Shown here: positions 13,606-13,675 of the stretch, in pieces
How the letters are laid out: each line of letters opens with the position of its first letter
Numbering within the stretch: the stretch's first letter is position 1
Assembly (NCBI GenBank): GCA_020861055.1
Contig: JAJBTD010000029.1
Location: 1-13,675, forward strand
DNA: 13,675 nucleotides
From: Clostridiales bacterium
GTDB lineage: Bacteria; Bacillota; Clostridia; Oscillospirales; Oscillospiraceae
Reading direction: 5' to 3'
The notes under the pieces: model-generated
What the model was told of the DNA's origin: nothing
The model's database searches: none
What the model saw: the letters and a program-made list of their open reading frames with translations, nothing else
Program-made: the position numbers and the translations under genes

Positions 13606-13675
13606 TACCCGTCGTTCACGATGGTGATCTGGCCGGCCTCCATGGCCCGGAGTGCCGTCTTATGGCGTTCCGGGG
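13605..13675 (-). CDS. C-terminus of an unidentified protein upstream of comF (truncated by the window)
   Basis: Only 22 codons and a stop are visible, ending '...ERHKTALRAMEAGQITIVNDG'. The stop TAA (13605-13607) shares a base with the comF ATG, which is typical of coupled genes in an operon and is the main reason to believe the frame is coding. Nothing in the 22 residues identifies the family. Confidence 0.45.
   Translation of the reverse strand, partial: PERHKTALRAMEAGQITIVNDG

Overview
The window looks like a GC-rich, low-hypothetical stretch of chromosome from a Gram-positive anaerobe of the Clostridia. The best guess is an Oscillospiraceae-type gut bacterium (Flavonifractor/Pseudoflavonifractor/Lawsonibacter-like). 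This is inferred from the AGGAGG-type ribosome sites, short ATGA overlaps between genes, the ThiI form without a rhodanese domain, the TSCPD-domain protein, the YlbM/TmcAL enzyme, the DacF-like carboxypeptidase, and the 'CTCCCTC...GAGGGAG' palindromic repeats. No taxonomic marker was searched.

Layout. (1) 2-871: 3' end of a large helicase-nuclease protein (REase_MTES_1575 plus DUF3320). (2) 872-1161: two palindromic, MITE-like repeats, followed by a terminator. (3) 1279-3225: a two-gene unit from a clear promoter, an HD-domain phosphohydrolase and thiI. (4) 3242-3468: a third, full-length copy of the repeat. (5) 3505-7589: six tightly packed + strand genes: cinA, PAP2 phosphatase, TRIC/YadS membrane protein, thyX, ArsC-like protein and a Nim-type flavin/PNPOx protein, closed by a terminator. 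(6) 9188-7680 on the minus strand: ackA followed by a small TSCPD protein. ackA is divergent from tmcAL (9355-10599), with overlapping promoters between them. (7) 10897-10550 on the minus strand: a small sigma-region-4-like HTH protein whose 3' end overlaps tmcAL tail to tail. (8) 10937-11211: a promoter, tRNA-Thr(TGT), tRNA-Tyr(GTA) and a terminator. (9) 11241-11326: a gene-free, AT-rich stretch with a strong minus-strand promoter and a LexA-box-like sequence. (10) 12775-11390 on the minus strand: a secreted D-Ala-D-Ala carboxypeptidase with its own promoter. (11) 13605-12910 on the minus strand: comF, starting on the stop codon of an upstream gene cut by the window edge.

Functional links. 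ThiI acts on tRNA, the tRNA genes make substrates, and TmcAL modifies elongator tRNA-Met using acetate, the metabolite handled by its divergent neighbour AckA. CinA (nucleotide clean-up) and ThyX (dTMP synthesis) sit in one housekeeping run. I see no complete new defence, secondary-metabolite or mobile system. The least explained signals are the repeat family with terminal inverted repeats, the orphan SOS-like promoter pointing antisense into the tRNA genes and the HTH gene, and a tRNA T-arm sequence forming the spacer of the tRNA promoter.
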